From the NCBI GenBank assembly GCA_032717465.1, contig CM064632.1, positions 23,488,465 through 23,552,464 on the forward strand: a DNA stretch of 64,000 nucleotides, read 5' to 3'. The position numbers and the translations under genes are program-made. This stretch comes from Coenobita brevimanus (Eukaryota > Arthropoda > Malacostraca > Decapoda > Coenobitidae). How positions within the stretch are numbered: the first letter of the stretch is position 1; each line of letters opens with the position of its first letter. The notes under the pieces are model-generated. The model did no database searches. It had not been told where the DNA came from and saw only the letters and a program-made list of their open reading frames with translations. Below are positions 37,181-54,361 of the stretch, piece after piece.

Positions 37181-37931
37181 TACTGGGTGACAGTCTATGG
37201 GGGAGCCTGACACAGGGGTAAAACCATCTCTTTTTATCTCTTTATGAAAACCTTTATTGGGAGTGAGATTAGGTCGGGTGTCGTGTGGTGAGAGAGGGGG
37301 GCGGTGGGGAAAGGGCGAGAGAAAAAAGAGAGGGGAGAAAAAGTGTGCACAGATGAAAGGATAGGCGGAGAAAAAAAAAGGGGGGGGGGAGGGAGAGGGA
37401 GAGAGAGAGAGAGAGAGAGAGTACGAGGGGTGTAGTAGTGAAAGAAGACGTGTAAAAGCGAGGCGGGTTGAGAGAAATGGAGGGTGTTAGGCAGGGAGGG
37501 GAAAAGTGGAGAGGAAATGATGGGTCAGGAGGGAGATGGAGTGAGAGAGAAGGAGAGGGAGAACTAGGACGAGGAACGACCATATCAAGTATTCTCTGTT
37601 CACAACCCCTCCATCCCATGACGTGGCTCATTTAAGTCCTGCTGCGTCCAGACGACTTTTCTCAGCTAAGGGAGAAACAGCTGGTTGTGCAGGGCTGATG
37701 GGCACTTTCTAGCCCCCCACAAGAAACACGTCCTTCCAAAACTGGGCAAAATTGTAGGGTGCTCAACTCCTTTTACTCTAACTTGGCCTAACACGACCAT
37801 CTGTCCCCCTTGAACGCTAAGTTGAAGCGATAGATTAACACCAGAATATGAATGTATTCACGAAGGCAATATGGAATGGATGTACTGTAGATCTGTGGTA
37901 TTTTCTTTTTTCTACATCTCAGGTACGTGAA
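37181..37931 (+). repeat. Polypurine tract then unremarkable sequence
   Basis: 37275-37565 is purine-rich with (GA)n at 37394-37421. A dispersed-motif copy GACGACTTTTCTCAGCTAAG lies at 37651-37670. Confidence 0.8.
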
Positions 37932-38480
37932 ATCTATATTATAATGATCCGATTTCTGTTTGTTTGTTGGTCTGTTACTGTAACACAGCAAAAACGGCGA
38001 TTGTAGCGCAAGTTTTTGTTAGAGCAAGGTACCGTTAAAATGCTCTAAGTTGAAGAACAACACGATTTCCAGGACAATCAGGCCACCGGTTACCAATTTA
38101 TGACTCATTTCTGTCCTTATGTTTCAAATTTAGTATGTGCTTCTTGTGCAGGGGATGGAATCGTTCTTAGTGTAGTGTTGAAATTACCAGCATGACACAA
38201 GAGAGAAGAGTGACGTGTTTCTTGTATTATCATTCTCTCGCCTCTCCTTCCTCCCTCCTTATACTCCTAAAATTGTACGGTGTGATGGTATAGTATAATC
38301 TATATTGCAATGATCGGATTTCTGTGTTTGTTGGTTTGTTCGTTACCGTAACAGAACAAACGGCGCATGTAGCACAAATTTTTGTTAGAGCAAGGTACGA
38401 TTAAACTGCTCTAACTAGGAGAATAAAACAATTTCCAGTCCAACCAGGCCACCAGTTCCCGAGTTACGTCTCATTTCTGA
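37932..38480 (+). repeat. Pair of ~185-bp direct repeats
   Basis: Copies at 37932-38118 and 38298-38480 share TCTATATT.CAATGATC.GA, TTTTTGTTAGAGCAAGGTAC and CAGGCCACC.GTT.CC. They are clearly diverged and separated by 180 bp of other sequence. Confidence 0.85.
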
Positions 38481-39629
38481 GGATAGAAAGTGACTTGACA
38501 TACAGCGAAGGCTGCCGAAGGCGGCTTTTCAGCGAGTAAGTACAGTCTCCAGCAACAATAAAGCGACAGGCTTGACGAGCAGGTTGGTGTATGTGGCATC
38601 GCTGCACCCCCAGTTTCAACCCCTCCCCCTCCCCTCCCTCGTTCCCATTCATTTGTCTACCCTCCACCCTCCCCACATCCAAGGGCAAGAGAGCAAGGCC
38701 TACTCGCATTGTCTCAACCACTCTTCCATCATCCATTTGTCTTGGGAAATAACGGTACTGTAAATCTTCTCCTTCGCGGGACAACAGCAGTATATAGATG
38801 AACTTAAGGCAGCTGGGTGAGCCATAGGAGCCTGAGTGTGTTAACAGTGTGGTGACAAAGGAAAGAATGATGATGACACTGACTGACAGACTAATAGCCT
38901 GACAGATTGATAAAGACACAGTTATAGAGAGACTGATAAAGAAAAATTGATGAAAAAAGACTGACAGACAGACTGATGAAGACACTGATAAAGACAAATG
39001 GATAAAGACAGACGGATAAAGATATAACCAGAGTTGAATAGAAGTGGGCTTCTCAAAAATATTTACGAAAGATCCCGTGCCGTAACTTAGATATGATATT
39101 GCAGGAAAAAAAAATGGCGTCCTTTATTGTCCCAGATTTCTTTTGTACCCCGTGGTAAGTTTGATTTTTCCCCCTATGATCATCCTTTTTTATTTTTTTA
39201 ACTACTCATCTACAATAATCTACCCTAACACAATCTAAATTACCAGATTAGCCTAGCAGACTAAATTAACCTCATACTGGTAAAACAAACCTAACCTAAG
39301 AGAATAACCCAACTAACAATCTAACCTAGCCTGAAACTGGCAAAATAAACTTAACCTAACCTAGACTTTACTGGATTAAGAAGTAAAACAAAAAATGGTA
39401 TATAAAATTGTAATCAGCCGCCTGATGTTCCTACGCAGAGCATGTCTTACTTACGAGAGGGATATTATCATGGGTTACATATATTCTCTGCAGTATGACC
39501 AAAGAAAGAAAACTGCAGAGGTTCCCCGTGTCCCTAGTTCTTCCTGCAGATACAAATTACAGTTACGATATGGCACCGACCGTGATTAGGTTTGACAATT
39601 GCTCTCCAGCAGTGTACAATTGATTATGT
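38481..39629. other. Low-feature stretch with degenerate CTAACC-rich segment
   Basis: 38860-39010 carries GACTGACAGACTGATAAAG-type repeats. 39225-39370 carries irregular CCTAAC/CTAACC blocks. No gene. Confidence 0.6.
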
Positions 39630-39860
39630 AAAAAAAAAAAAAAAAAAAAAAAAAACTATTGATACACATTTAGCGCAAAATAATCAAACACCGCATCAAA
39701 AAAAAAAAAAAAGAAAAAAAAAAAAATCGGCGCACATTTAACAAAATAATTAAACACCATGTCAAAAAATACAGGCGTATATTTAGCACAAAATTATATA
39801 ATACCGCGGAAAAAAAAATCAATGCACATTTAGCGCGAAATTGTCTACCACCGTGGACAC
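39630..39860 (+). repeat. ~60-bp tandem repeat with A runs, four to five units
   Basis: Each unit has an A run followed by CACATTTAGCGCAAAATAAT and CACCG. Units begin near 39620, 39690, 39760 and 39810. Confidence 0.8.
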
Positions 39861-40301
39861 TTACAAAAAGCCCAATGATCATGCCCCTGGCTGGTAAACC
39901 TACTTTGATAAGACGCCATTCCTATCTTGGCTGCGACATTACCTGCTGGGTATAAGTATTACTGCACAGTCGGCATCAACAGTCCTGTCGCCATCTCCAG
40001 TTCTCTCTCTATGGATTCCGAAAATAAGTGTGGGTAATGAGAAGCAGGCGACACTGATGAACTTTTTTGGCCACAGATCGTTGTCATCAGTGTTGCATGC
40101 AGTGGATTCACAAGACCATTTTCCGTAGTTCATGGACAAAAAGCAGGACAGTGACAGGACTTTTGATGCCGACTGTACATGCACATTCAGAAGAAAACAT
40201 ATTAATCTTCTGGGGACATCGCAGGCAATACTGATCATTCTGGACACCACTGGACCCTTTCTGGCCTATTGTTCCTCTCTTATTATCCACTATACGTGAT
40301 G
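39861..40301. other. Unremarkable sequence
   Basis: No gene or repeat recognised upstream of the hAT element. Confidence 0.45.
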
Positions 40302-40637
40302 GTCTAAGGTGTTCTTAAAGTGGTTCCTCAATACCCCCAGGGGGTGTCGCTATGGGTTCTTGGGGGTATCCAGTGGCGCATCCTGGGAAAAACTGATCAA
40401 TCTCGAATACGGTAAAACTCACTGGCAACAAGGAGATAAAAATAATTTGTGTATGTTATTTTGTTGAAAACAAAAGTCCATAGAATTCAGCTGTTTTTTC
40501 ATATTCTTTCTCGTTTCTCTTTTTACAGGAAACTGAAAGAGGAGGTTGTAACAATATCATAAAGGGAATATCAGGTTGACTTCGAGATGAACATGGGAGT
40601 ATAACGATCGAAAAGGTTTAGAACCACTGGTCTAAAG
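40302..40637. mobile_element. hAT-type non-autonomous DNA transposon (MITE)
   Basis: The right end reads GAAAAGGTTTAGAACCACTG (40610-40629). Its complement begins CAGTGGTTCTAAACC, the typical hAT terminal inverted repeat. The left end GTGTTCTTAAAGTGGTTCC is a decayed match. Near-identical 8-bp flanks GTCTAAGG (40302-40309) and GTCTAAAG (40630-40637) fit the 8-bp duplication made by hAT elements. The interior GGGGGTGTCGCTATGGG block is also hAT-like. No transposase is encoded. Confidence 0.7.
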
Positions 40638-40666
40638 TTGGAATACCACCTAACCCTTTTCGATGG

Positions 40667-40720
<54 letters not shown>

Positions 40721-40855
40721 AAACTTTGTTTAGTGGCCAGTCGTTTGTACGTCCCTATGAATCATCCAGCAGTAGTCCGCCATAATACTAACACCCCAAC
40801 ATCCGTGGTACCTTCTTTCCATGTCGTTAGTGTTCAGATGGGAAATAGACAGATA

Positions 40856-40886
<31 letters not shown>

Positions 40887-41520
40887 GACAGATAAAGTGA
40901 CGGATAAATAGTGACGACTACGACAACGACGACGACGAGGAAGATAAAATTCTGTCATCAGGTATTTATATCCTTGTAATATCGAGTAATATATTTTCCA
41001 GCCTAGGCCAAAAATGTTTATGGCAAAGGGTGATGACAGGAACTGCAGGGAGAGTGAACACTGTCGACACACATCACTACTTCATCGCAACAACTGTTAA
41101 AGCTAACGCCAAACGATTTTACTCTTGTAAGAGTTAATATACAGGATTCACAGGGACTTGTTACCAGTATTTAACCTTTTCACGGTCGGAAGAACTCTTG
41201 TAGCCCATTCCAGGTAACGTCAGATGATTTTATTCAGCTGAGAGGAGTCACAAGAGTCAAAGAATGTTAGTAGTTTCCATCTTATTGACATTTGTATTTT
41301 TCTTTCTATAACCAAACGAATCTACTCTGCACAGAGAAGGTTTATCAGACTGGAATGATCATGAAAGTAGCACACGTTGAATAAGTCTGGCAGAGGAAAT
41401 AAATTATAAAACTAAGTCACTTGCTGAAGGGGGTAATTTCGACACAAAATAAATAATAAACGAGAATATTAATGTGTATAATCTTAAATCAGCAAGCAGA
41501 CAAATTGACCTGCGCTGCTT
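40638..41520. other. (CT)n, (GAT)n and dispersed motif copies
   Basis: (CT)n at 40672-40715, (GAT)n at 40856-40884; motif copies at 41110-41125 and 41222-41241 (AGATGATTTTATTCAGCTGA). No gene. Confidence 0.7.
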
Positions 41521-42014
41521 GCAGTAAAAAAAATGTGATTTTTTTTTTTTTTTTTTTTTTTACCTCATTTTTTCCGACGAACCTCATTAGCAGCTAACAG
41601 AGAAAACATATGGATAAGACAGTTTACCCTCCCCTCCCCAAAAAAAAAAAAAAATCCTGACATGAAAGTTTGCAAAGGTTTAAAATGAAGATGACTACAT
41701 GTGGTTGTTAGAATGCATATGATTACCAACTGAACGTTAATATGTTGAACGATTATTTTCTCTGGCCATTTACATATCGTGGGATGTTTAAAATTAGTTC
41801 GTAAATTTTCTGAAACATAACAGTCCTAAAAATGTCCCCGGTGCCAAAATTTGCGACGGTGGTGTTTGCCAGTCAGCATGAGGGTTGCCACTGAAGTCGA
41901 CGGGACGTGTTGAAAGGGTGTCAGAAATTGGCGGTGAATGAGTTGTGATGATCTGCGAGGCGGCCCAGAATATTAATGTCTCCCCTCTCCCTTCCCCTCC
42001 CCCCCCCTCTCTCT

Positions 42015-42046
<32 letters not shown>

Positions 42047-42739
42047 GACTGACTGGCGAGGGCTTATTTATGGCGGTAATGGGATTTGGTTGGAAACGTG
42101 TTCTTTTGCGGTCTGGGGTCAGATGGGCGTTAATGGCGAATGTTAATGAGGCCAGCAAGCAAGCAGGTTGATGGAAGACAGATAGTCAGATAGATGACAG
42201 ACAGATACCAGAGACAGATGAATGTATAGATATAGCCTACACATCCAGTACACCCTTGTCTGCAGTGCAGGGTACACCTAATGAGCAACATGGTGGGGTC
42301 AACGTTTTCTTCTTAACCTTCAGTAAACAATATATCAACATAAAACACAGGCTGACAGTCAAAAGCAGGCCAGATCTGGTGCTGTTGCAGAGTAAACAGT
42401 GCTCACCTTTACGACACCTCTTTTGACTGGCACCTCTTCAGACTTTTTTTTTTTCACACTTTTGACGGTATATCTGAATTAGTGAAGGGGTTAATGATAT
42501 CTAAGCACCCAGCAATGCTCCATTTTGCATAAAAGTGCTAAGAAAAAAGAGAAAACGTTTCCTATTAAGGGAAAAAAAAAAAGGTACCATAGGTAAAACG
42601 CTCCTCACAAAACTAGTAAGCACATGGAGGAAATAGGCTTTAGAATACTTCGTCTTGGTTATATTGGTCTGAATAATTTCAGAGCAACTATATTCCTATC
42701 TAAATCACAACCATTCATTCATTCATTATGTAATTCTTT
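41521..42739. other. Homopolymer runs, (CT)n and unremarkable sequence
   Basis: T run at 41539-41561, (CT)n at about 42020-42047. No gene recognised. Confidence 0.55.
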
Positions 42740-43060
42740 TTTGTTCCACCAGGAGCACAGGAACCCCAGGCTAGGCTACTCAGCCCTAATATTCAAGATG
42801 AGGGTGACCAACCTCACTCGTCCCTAAGTAGCACTAAGAGAAACCACCTCTAGGATGTTGCCTACAAATATCCTTGCAGACTCAACCAGGTTGGAGCGCC
42901 TTAACCCATTAAGCCACTTAGCGGCAGCTGGTTATATGGTTACTACGCAACGTAGCAACTGGCTTGCTAGTTTACGGGATCAGTCTGACTTGTCATTCGG
43001 TGTAGTCATCCGAAGCACCACTACCTCCAGAGTTGATGGTGGGCTGCCCCATCTACCGTT
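42740..43060 (-). mobile_element. tRNA-like SINE head next to a decayed SINE-like fragment
   Basis: On the minus strand AGTGGCTTAATGGGTTAA (42918-42901) resembles an A box and CCTGGTTGAGTC (42890-42879) a degenerate B box, followed by body sequence toward 42740. The adjoining 42930-43020 shares GGTTATATGGTTAC and GACTTGTCATTCGGTGTAG with the (GATA)n-tailed family core. Boundaries are approximate and the two pieces may be separate insertions. Confidence 0.45.
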
Positions 43061-44080
<1,020 letters not shown>

Positions 44081-44133
44081 TATTTCTAAAATGCCTGAAA
44101 ATGGCGTGAGAAAGTAATCAATCAGAACCGGCA

Positions 44134-44200
<67 letters not shown>

Positions 44201-44221
44201 TTTGTGTGTGTGTGTGTGTGT

Positions 44222-44294
<73 letters not shown>

Positions 44295-45088
44295 CTCGTA
44301 TAATATGCCGGAGAATTAAAGAAAGAGGACTCACATAAGTCCAATTCACAACAGGGAAATAGTAACATTTGACTCATTTCTCAATGCGTTATGTATACAG
44401 GTGGAATGCAGGTAAATTATTTCCTATCCTTAACTAATGTTAAAACTTGCCGTAATAAATATTGGGCTGGACTTTACCCCCGCGCACACAGATGGTCGTG
44501 GCAAGTGTAGTACTGTATTATATTCTCGTCAATGGCATACTGGTATACTCAACGGAGAGTGGGTCATAGCAGCCTGAGTGTCAGTATCTTTACCACTATT
44601 ATGAACTTCACGGTTGGAATCATGTATTTTAGTGCAGCCAACGCCACGCGACTTTATTGCCTTGATAATGAGTCATGGGAGCGTCATTGTTAATAACTGT
44701 TACTCTTCCAGCTGGATGAGGTCAACATAGCCCTCATTTACCCCTTCACTACCAGGGTGGTCTCAACCTGAATAAAAATAGTCTGGTTGTGGCAAGAATC
44801 AGTTAGAATTACGTTCACTAATGGAAGTGGTTACAGTAGATGCTCTTCTGGCTCGTGGCCTTAATCTTTCGAAATTTCAGTAAAAGTTCACTCTGCTTTG
44901 ATTCTTTTAATGTTGCTGATAAAGAGCTTCTGAAAAAAAAAAAAAAAAGTAAAAATTATCTTGAATTACTCCATTCAGTATTGGTATAAATATTGAAGAA
45001 TAATGTGCTTTTAAGTATCGCAAAATTTAAGGTAAGCTTTTCGCGGCCTTTTTTTTCGATTCTGGAGGTTAAACCAGCAAGAAATGTG

Positions 45089-45150
<62 letters not shown>
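44081..45150. repeat. (CT)n, (TG)n and two (TA)n tracts
   Basis: (CT)n at 44137-44187, (TG)n at 44203-44221, (TA)n at 44224-44287 and 45091-45148. Dispersed-motif copies around 44645 and 44770. Confidence 0.9.
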
Positions 45151-45151
<1 letters not shown>

Positions 45152-46040
45152 ACCGTTACGTAATGAAGAAGACATTATCATCACTGTCACCATAAATCAT
45201 CATTAGGTCACCATAGAAATTATCGTCGCCAAAGAAATCATCACCATCACCTCACCATAGAAATCATCATATGGGCCACCGTGGAATCCTCCTCCTCATC
45301 ATAGTAATCACACCAATGACAACCAAACCAATATATCACCATCATTATTGAAAAAAGAAATCCCCATCACCATACCTCAATTTCCCACTAAAAACGCTGG
45401 CTGTTAAGAATAACAAGGAGCGGAGCTGGGCAAAAAAAAAAAAATAATAATAATAATAATTTCACCAATATCATAAAAAACACTAATTCCGTTGAAAATA
45501 TACAGGTTTTCGCATTATGAAATATGCTCATCACACACATTCCAAGGATATTATACTCGTTGTATTAAAGTCGATTTGTAAAAGAAACTGGCAGACATTC
45601 GAGACCTCACAACTGTTTTCAGCCATTCACTGCTGACAGGACCACGGCTACAAGTAGACAGTGGAGTATTACCATCTTTTTGTCTGTGAGATAACGCATT
45701 CAGCATTTCTCATACATCTCTAAGCAGAATAAAATCGCCATCTATTAGCAAGTATAAAATCTAAGACTTGAGGGGTTCACCTCTACAATTACTTGACATT
45801 TCATCAAAGGTGTATAAAGTCGTCAGGTGTTTTAATAAAAATCAAGAAGACGTAGAAACAGAACCGAATGATCGAAATATTACTGACGTTGCAGCTGCCA
45901 GGGTTGTATGCAGCTGGACAAATACGTCTGGATTAAAGTTTCTTGTCCAGGGACATCTTGTCAAAGCTGTATAAAATCGACGACGTACAGACTATCGGCT
46001 CTCCCTGCCTTCGATGCTCAAGGGTAGTCTGCAGCGGCGC
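45151..46040. other. ATC-rich then unremarkable sequence
   Basis: CATCACCAT-type low complexity at 45176-45370; motif copies near 45727 and 45971. No gene. Confidence 0.5.
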
Positions 46041-49035
<2,995 letters not shown>

Positions 49036-49089
<54 letters not shown>

Positions 49090-49165
49090 AAGACAAACTA
49101 GTGACAGGCTACGTTCTGTACGAAAGATGTCAACAGATAACTGCTACAATTTAATAAAAAAAAAT

Positions 49166-49206
<41 letters not shown>

Positions 49207-50130
49207 TACGGGACACACTAATTTCTCAACATTTTATCATCGTACGGAAATACTCAGGCCTTTCCATCCAGTGACGTATTTTTAAGTTTATTTTCCTGCT
49301 ACCAAACCATTACATTAAAGTAAGGGAGACTTTTCCACCTCGAAGGAATAAATATTGTCTTCATTAACCCCTTAGACCATACAAAAAATCGTTGATGAAA
49401 ATTATTTGGAGGAAGAGGGAATTAAAAAAAAAGTCAATAAAGTAAAATCGTTGAATAAATTTGAGGAGTTAGCATGAAGAAAGAAAATAAGCCACTGAAT
49501 TCAAAGCGTTAAGCACAACAATTAATTTCAGTATATTGTAGTATCCAGTTAGGAACATATCTAACTCCTTCCATATGAGATCCTGGAACTAAATGCAATA
49601 GTATGATTATAAAAATAAAAAAAAATAATTCAAACGCTTTCTCCACAAGGTAAATACATATGACTGGCGGAGCTATGAGTAAAGAAGTAATTGTTATCGT
49701 TTATGCCAAAAATTAAATAAAATAATCTACCGCACGCAAAAAATATAGAAAATAATCAATTCAAAAAATAAAATATATTATGTGGTAGAGATTAAAATGA
49801 AAAACATTTTGTTTTTCTAAAACCTAATTATGACTGGTTCCAGGAAGAATTAATAAATGTAGGACGAATTAATAAAAAAAAAAATCACGTTTCCAAAATC
49901 TAAAAATATTCATCTGACAGTGGCACGAATCAAAAAGAAAAATAAGTTACTCTAATGAAGGGGTAATGAAGACTTTAACCCCCTTCAGGTGATGCCAAGG
50001 TAGATATAACCGTCTGACTGGAATGTCAATGAAATGCAATGGAGATCACTGTATTATATGTGTTAAAGGAGACCGTCCAGCTACTTCACTGCCAGAGCTG
50101 TGTCCTAAGCATAATAAGATCATTTACAGG
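49036..50130. other. Two (CT)n tracts then AT-rich unremarkable sequence
   Basis: (CT)n at 49036-49086 and 49167-49206. The remainder to 50130 shows only weak motif copies. Confidence 0.6.
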
Positions 50131-50860
50131 TTGCCAGATCCCCTAAGACTGTTATTCTCCCCAACACTCTTCTTTCCTCTCTCCCTATTTTTCTCTGCAG
50201 CCCTCCCCATCTTTTTGTACGTCCCTTTCTACACCTCTCTTTTTCTCCCCACCCCTCTCTTCTTACCCCCTTCCCCATCCCTCTCTACTACCCTCCCCAC
50301 TCCTCTCTACCTCCCTTTCCACAATTCTCTCCTTCACCCACCCCAATCCCTCTACTTCTCTACCTCCTTTCTTTTCCATATCCCTCTGTACTCTCCTCCC
50401 TACCTTTTCTCTCCTCTTTCTCCCCTCTTCTCCTTTCTTCCACCCACCCCCACCCCTCTTTACTTCCCTCCCTCCTCTCTTTCCTCCTTATCCCACCTTT
50501 CCCTCCCTACTTCTCTCCCCCATCCTCCCCTCTCCCGCATCCGTCCTCATCCCTCTCTGACTTCGTCTCTCCAACCCTTCCTTCCCTCTCACCTCTCTCT
50601 CCTACTTCACCGCTTCCCTCACCTACCTTCTCTTCCTCCTCCTTCTCTCATTTCTATATCTCCCCTTCTCCCAGTCCCATCCTCATTCCCATCCACCCCC
50701 ACTCCTCTCCCTCATCCACACCCATCCCATCCTTCAACCCATGAACGTAATCTATACTATTTTCACCTTCGCTTGGCCAAGAATTTCATTCTTTTGTAGG
50801 TTATTTCACGTACCAGTGGCTTAGATAATGCTACCGCTCTACGTTCTTTCCATAGCACCT
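50131..50860 (+). repeat. Polypyrimidine tract
   Basis: 50140-50735 is almost all C and T. The 258-codon Pro/Ser/Leu frame here is compositional. Confidence 0.85.
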
Positions 50861-51061
50861 CGTGATTAGTATCGGGCGGCGCGGTAGCACAGTGGTAGCG
50901 CGCTGGACTTGTGATCGGGGGATTGCAAGTTCGAGCCTCGCCCGGGCTGCCGTGCCGGGAGGGGTAGCTCCCTCCTGTAATCCTAGCGGGGCTATATAGT
51001 CCAATACAGGGCTTAGCTCGGGGGAACTCCATTTCTCCCATTTTTTTCGTGATTAGTATCG
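50861..51061 (+). mobile_element. tRNA-derived SINE with perfect 14-bp target-site duplication
   Basis: The 173-bp body (50875-51047) is flanked by identical copies of CGTGATTAGTATCG at 50861-50874 and 51048-51061. The 5' half is tRNA-like, with an A box TAGCACAGTGG at 50885-50895 and a B box GTTCGAGCC at 50929-50937. GGCGGC and GGGCTGCC form a degenerate acceptor stem. The body ends in a T7 run at 51041-51047 instead of an A-rich tail. T7 would be a pol III terminator, so the RNA may have been copied from its terminator end. An intact duplication suggests recent insertion. Confidence 0.88.
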
Positions 51062-51181
51062 CATTCTGGCGTTAATCTATTGTTAAAATTCAGCATTCGA
51101 CTGGGAGGGAGAACTTTAGACCAAGTTAAATTAAAAAGAGTGTATTGGTGAACTGCGGGCGTACACAAACCTACACCCTCT

Positions 51182-51240
<59 letters not shown>

Positions 51241-51388
51241 CGTTGGTTCATAAATAGGACACACACTCTGCTCCAATTGTATGGAATTCCGTTCATGCCT
51301 TCTGCAAGTTCTGACGACGGCTTCTCACACGATTTAGTCTTACTATCCCTCTGCCTTTACAAGGCGGAGCGATAACGTTTTTGCCCGC

Positions 51389-51456
<68 letters not shown>

Positions 51457-51457
51457 G

Positions 51458-51507
<50 letters not shown>

Positions 51508-51524
51508 TGTCTGTTCCCATTATA
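51062..51524. repeat. (CA)n and (GT)n tracts
   Basis: (CA)n at 51182-51239 and (GT)n with a few C and A substitutions at 51391-51511, 150 bp apart and complementary, so able to pair. Confidence 0.95.
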
Positions 51525-51925
51525 TCTCATGAAAGACTTGAGCTATCACCATGAAACCTTCAGGGTATCAAGATATGGCCAAATTCTTGGCCGAGTTCGA
51601 AAATGGGCACTTGGGGTCAAGGTCAAGGTCACCAAAATGGCTGCCAAAGGTCAACTAGCCCGCCTTTAGCACCATTATATCTCATGAACAGCTTGAGCTA
51701 TCAACATGAAACCTTCAGGGTATCAAGATATGGCCAAAATCTTGGACGAGTTGGAAAATGGGCACTAGGGGTCAAGGCCAAGGTCACCAAAATGGCTACC
51801 AAATGTCAACTACTTTTTATCTCACCATTATATCCCATGAACGGCTTGAGCTATCAACATAAAACCTTCAGGGTATCAAGACATGGTGTAATCTTGGACT
51901 TGGCCAGCAGCATATTCTGGCGGGC
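51525..51925 (+). repeat. GACCTTGACC-type dispersed repeat, three ~158-bp units
   Basis: Units start CATTATATCTCATGAA at 51517, 51672 and 51825. They share GAGCTATCAACATGAAACC, TTCAGGGTATCAAGATATGG and GTCAAGGTCACCAAAATGGC. The third is cut short at about 51895. Confidence 0.85.
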
Positions 51926-53711
<1,786 letters not shown>

Positions 53712-53715
<4 letters not shown>

Positions 53716-54361
53716 ATATTTTGTGACTGACTGTACACCTGACTGGAATGGAAAAGTGTACATGATCAAATGACTGGAAATAAAGCAGGTTGGGTATTAG
53801 TGATGGAAAATGACCTGGTGTCGAGGATTGGTGACCAATCATGTATGTCTAAAAACTGGCTTCGTAAAGGGCATATGGCTGAGGAATTTGGTAAAGAGGT
53901 ATATGGCTTACGTGATGGCATACGACACTTGGTGACTTAAGTTTAGATAAAGTGAGCCTCGTGGGCAAACTGATGAGGGATTATTTGTCGGAATTTGAAG
54001 ACGGACGGTGCTGGATTGGAAAACATATTAGTGAAGGGAATGGTATAAGAGTGAAGACAATTTGGATCTGCTGGCTAACTGGAGTTGAAGCAGAAAGGGT
54101 TAATGGTGAGGAATTTGCTGACTGTACCTGAATTATTGCAGAACGGATGGAATTAATTTAGTAGATATTAAAATAAAGTTTGGATAATAACTGATAATAT
54201 ACAGCCAGGAGGCAAAATGTAACCATTACACAATTGTGTCTACTTGAAACTAGAGTATGACAATCACTCCTCCCTGACTCATCGTATAACCATCAATGGA
54301 CAAAGAAACACCAAGCCTTCCTCGTGTTAGAAATATTACTCAGCAGTGGAAAATGAGAAGC
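53712..54361. other. Low-feature stretch ending in one ~82-bp array unit
   Basis: ACCAAGCCTTCCTCGTGTTA then GAAATATTACTCAGC at 54310-54344 matches units beyond the LINE at 57348-57640. No gene. Confidence 0.5.

Noticed and set aside
39225..39370. Interstitial arthropod telomere repeat (CCTAA)n
   Set aside because: CCTAA blocks are irregularly spaced and mixed with other words; no run of consecutive units.
50875..50955. tRNA gene with a UGU-like anticodon loop
   Set aside because: Mismatched stems, a non-tRNA 3' body and a target-site duplication show a SINE.
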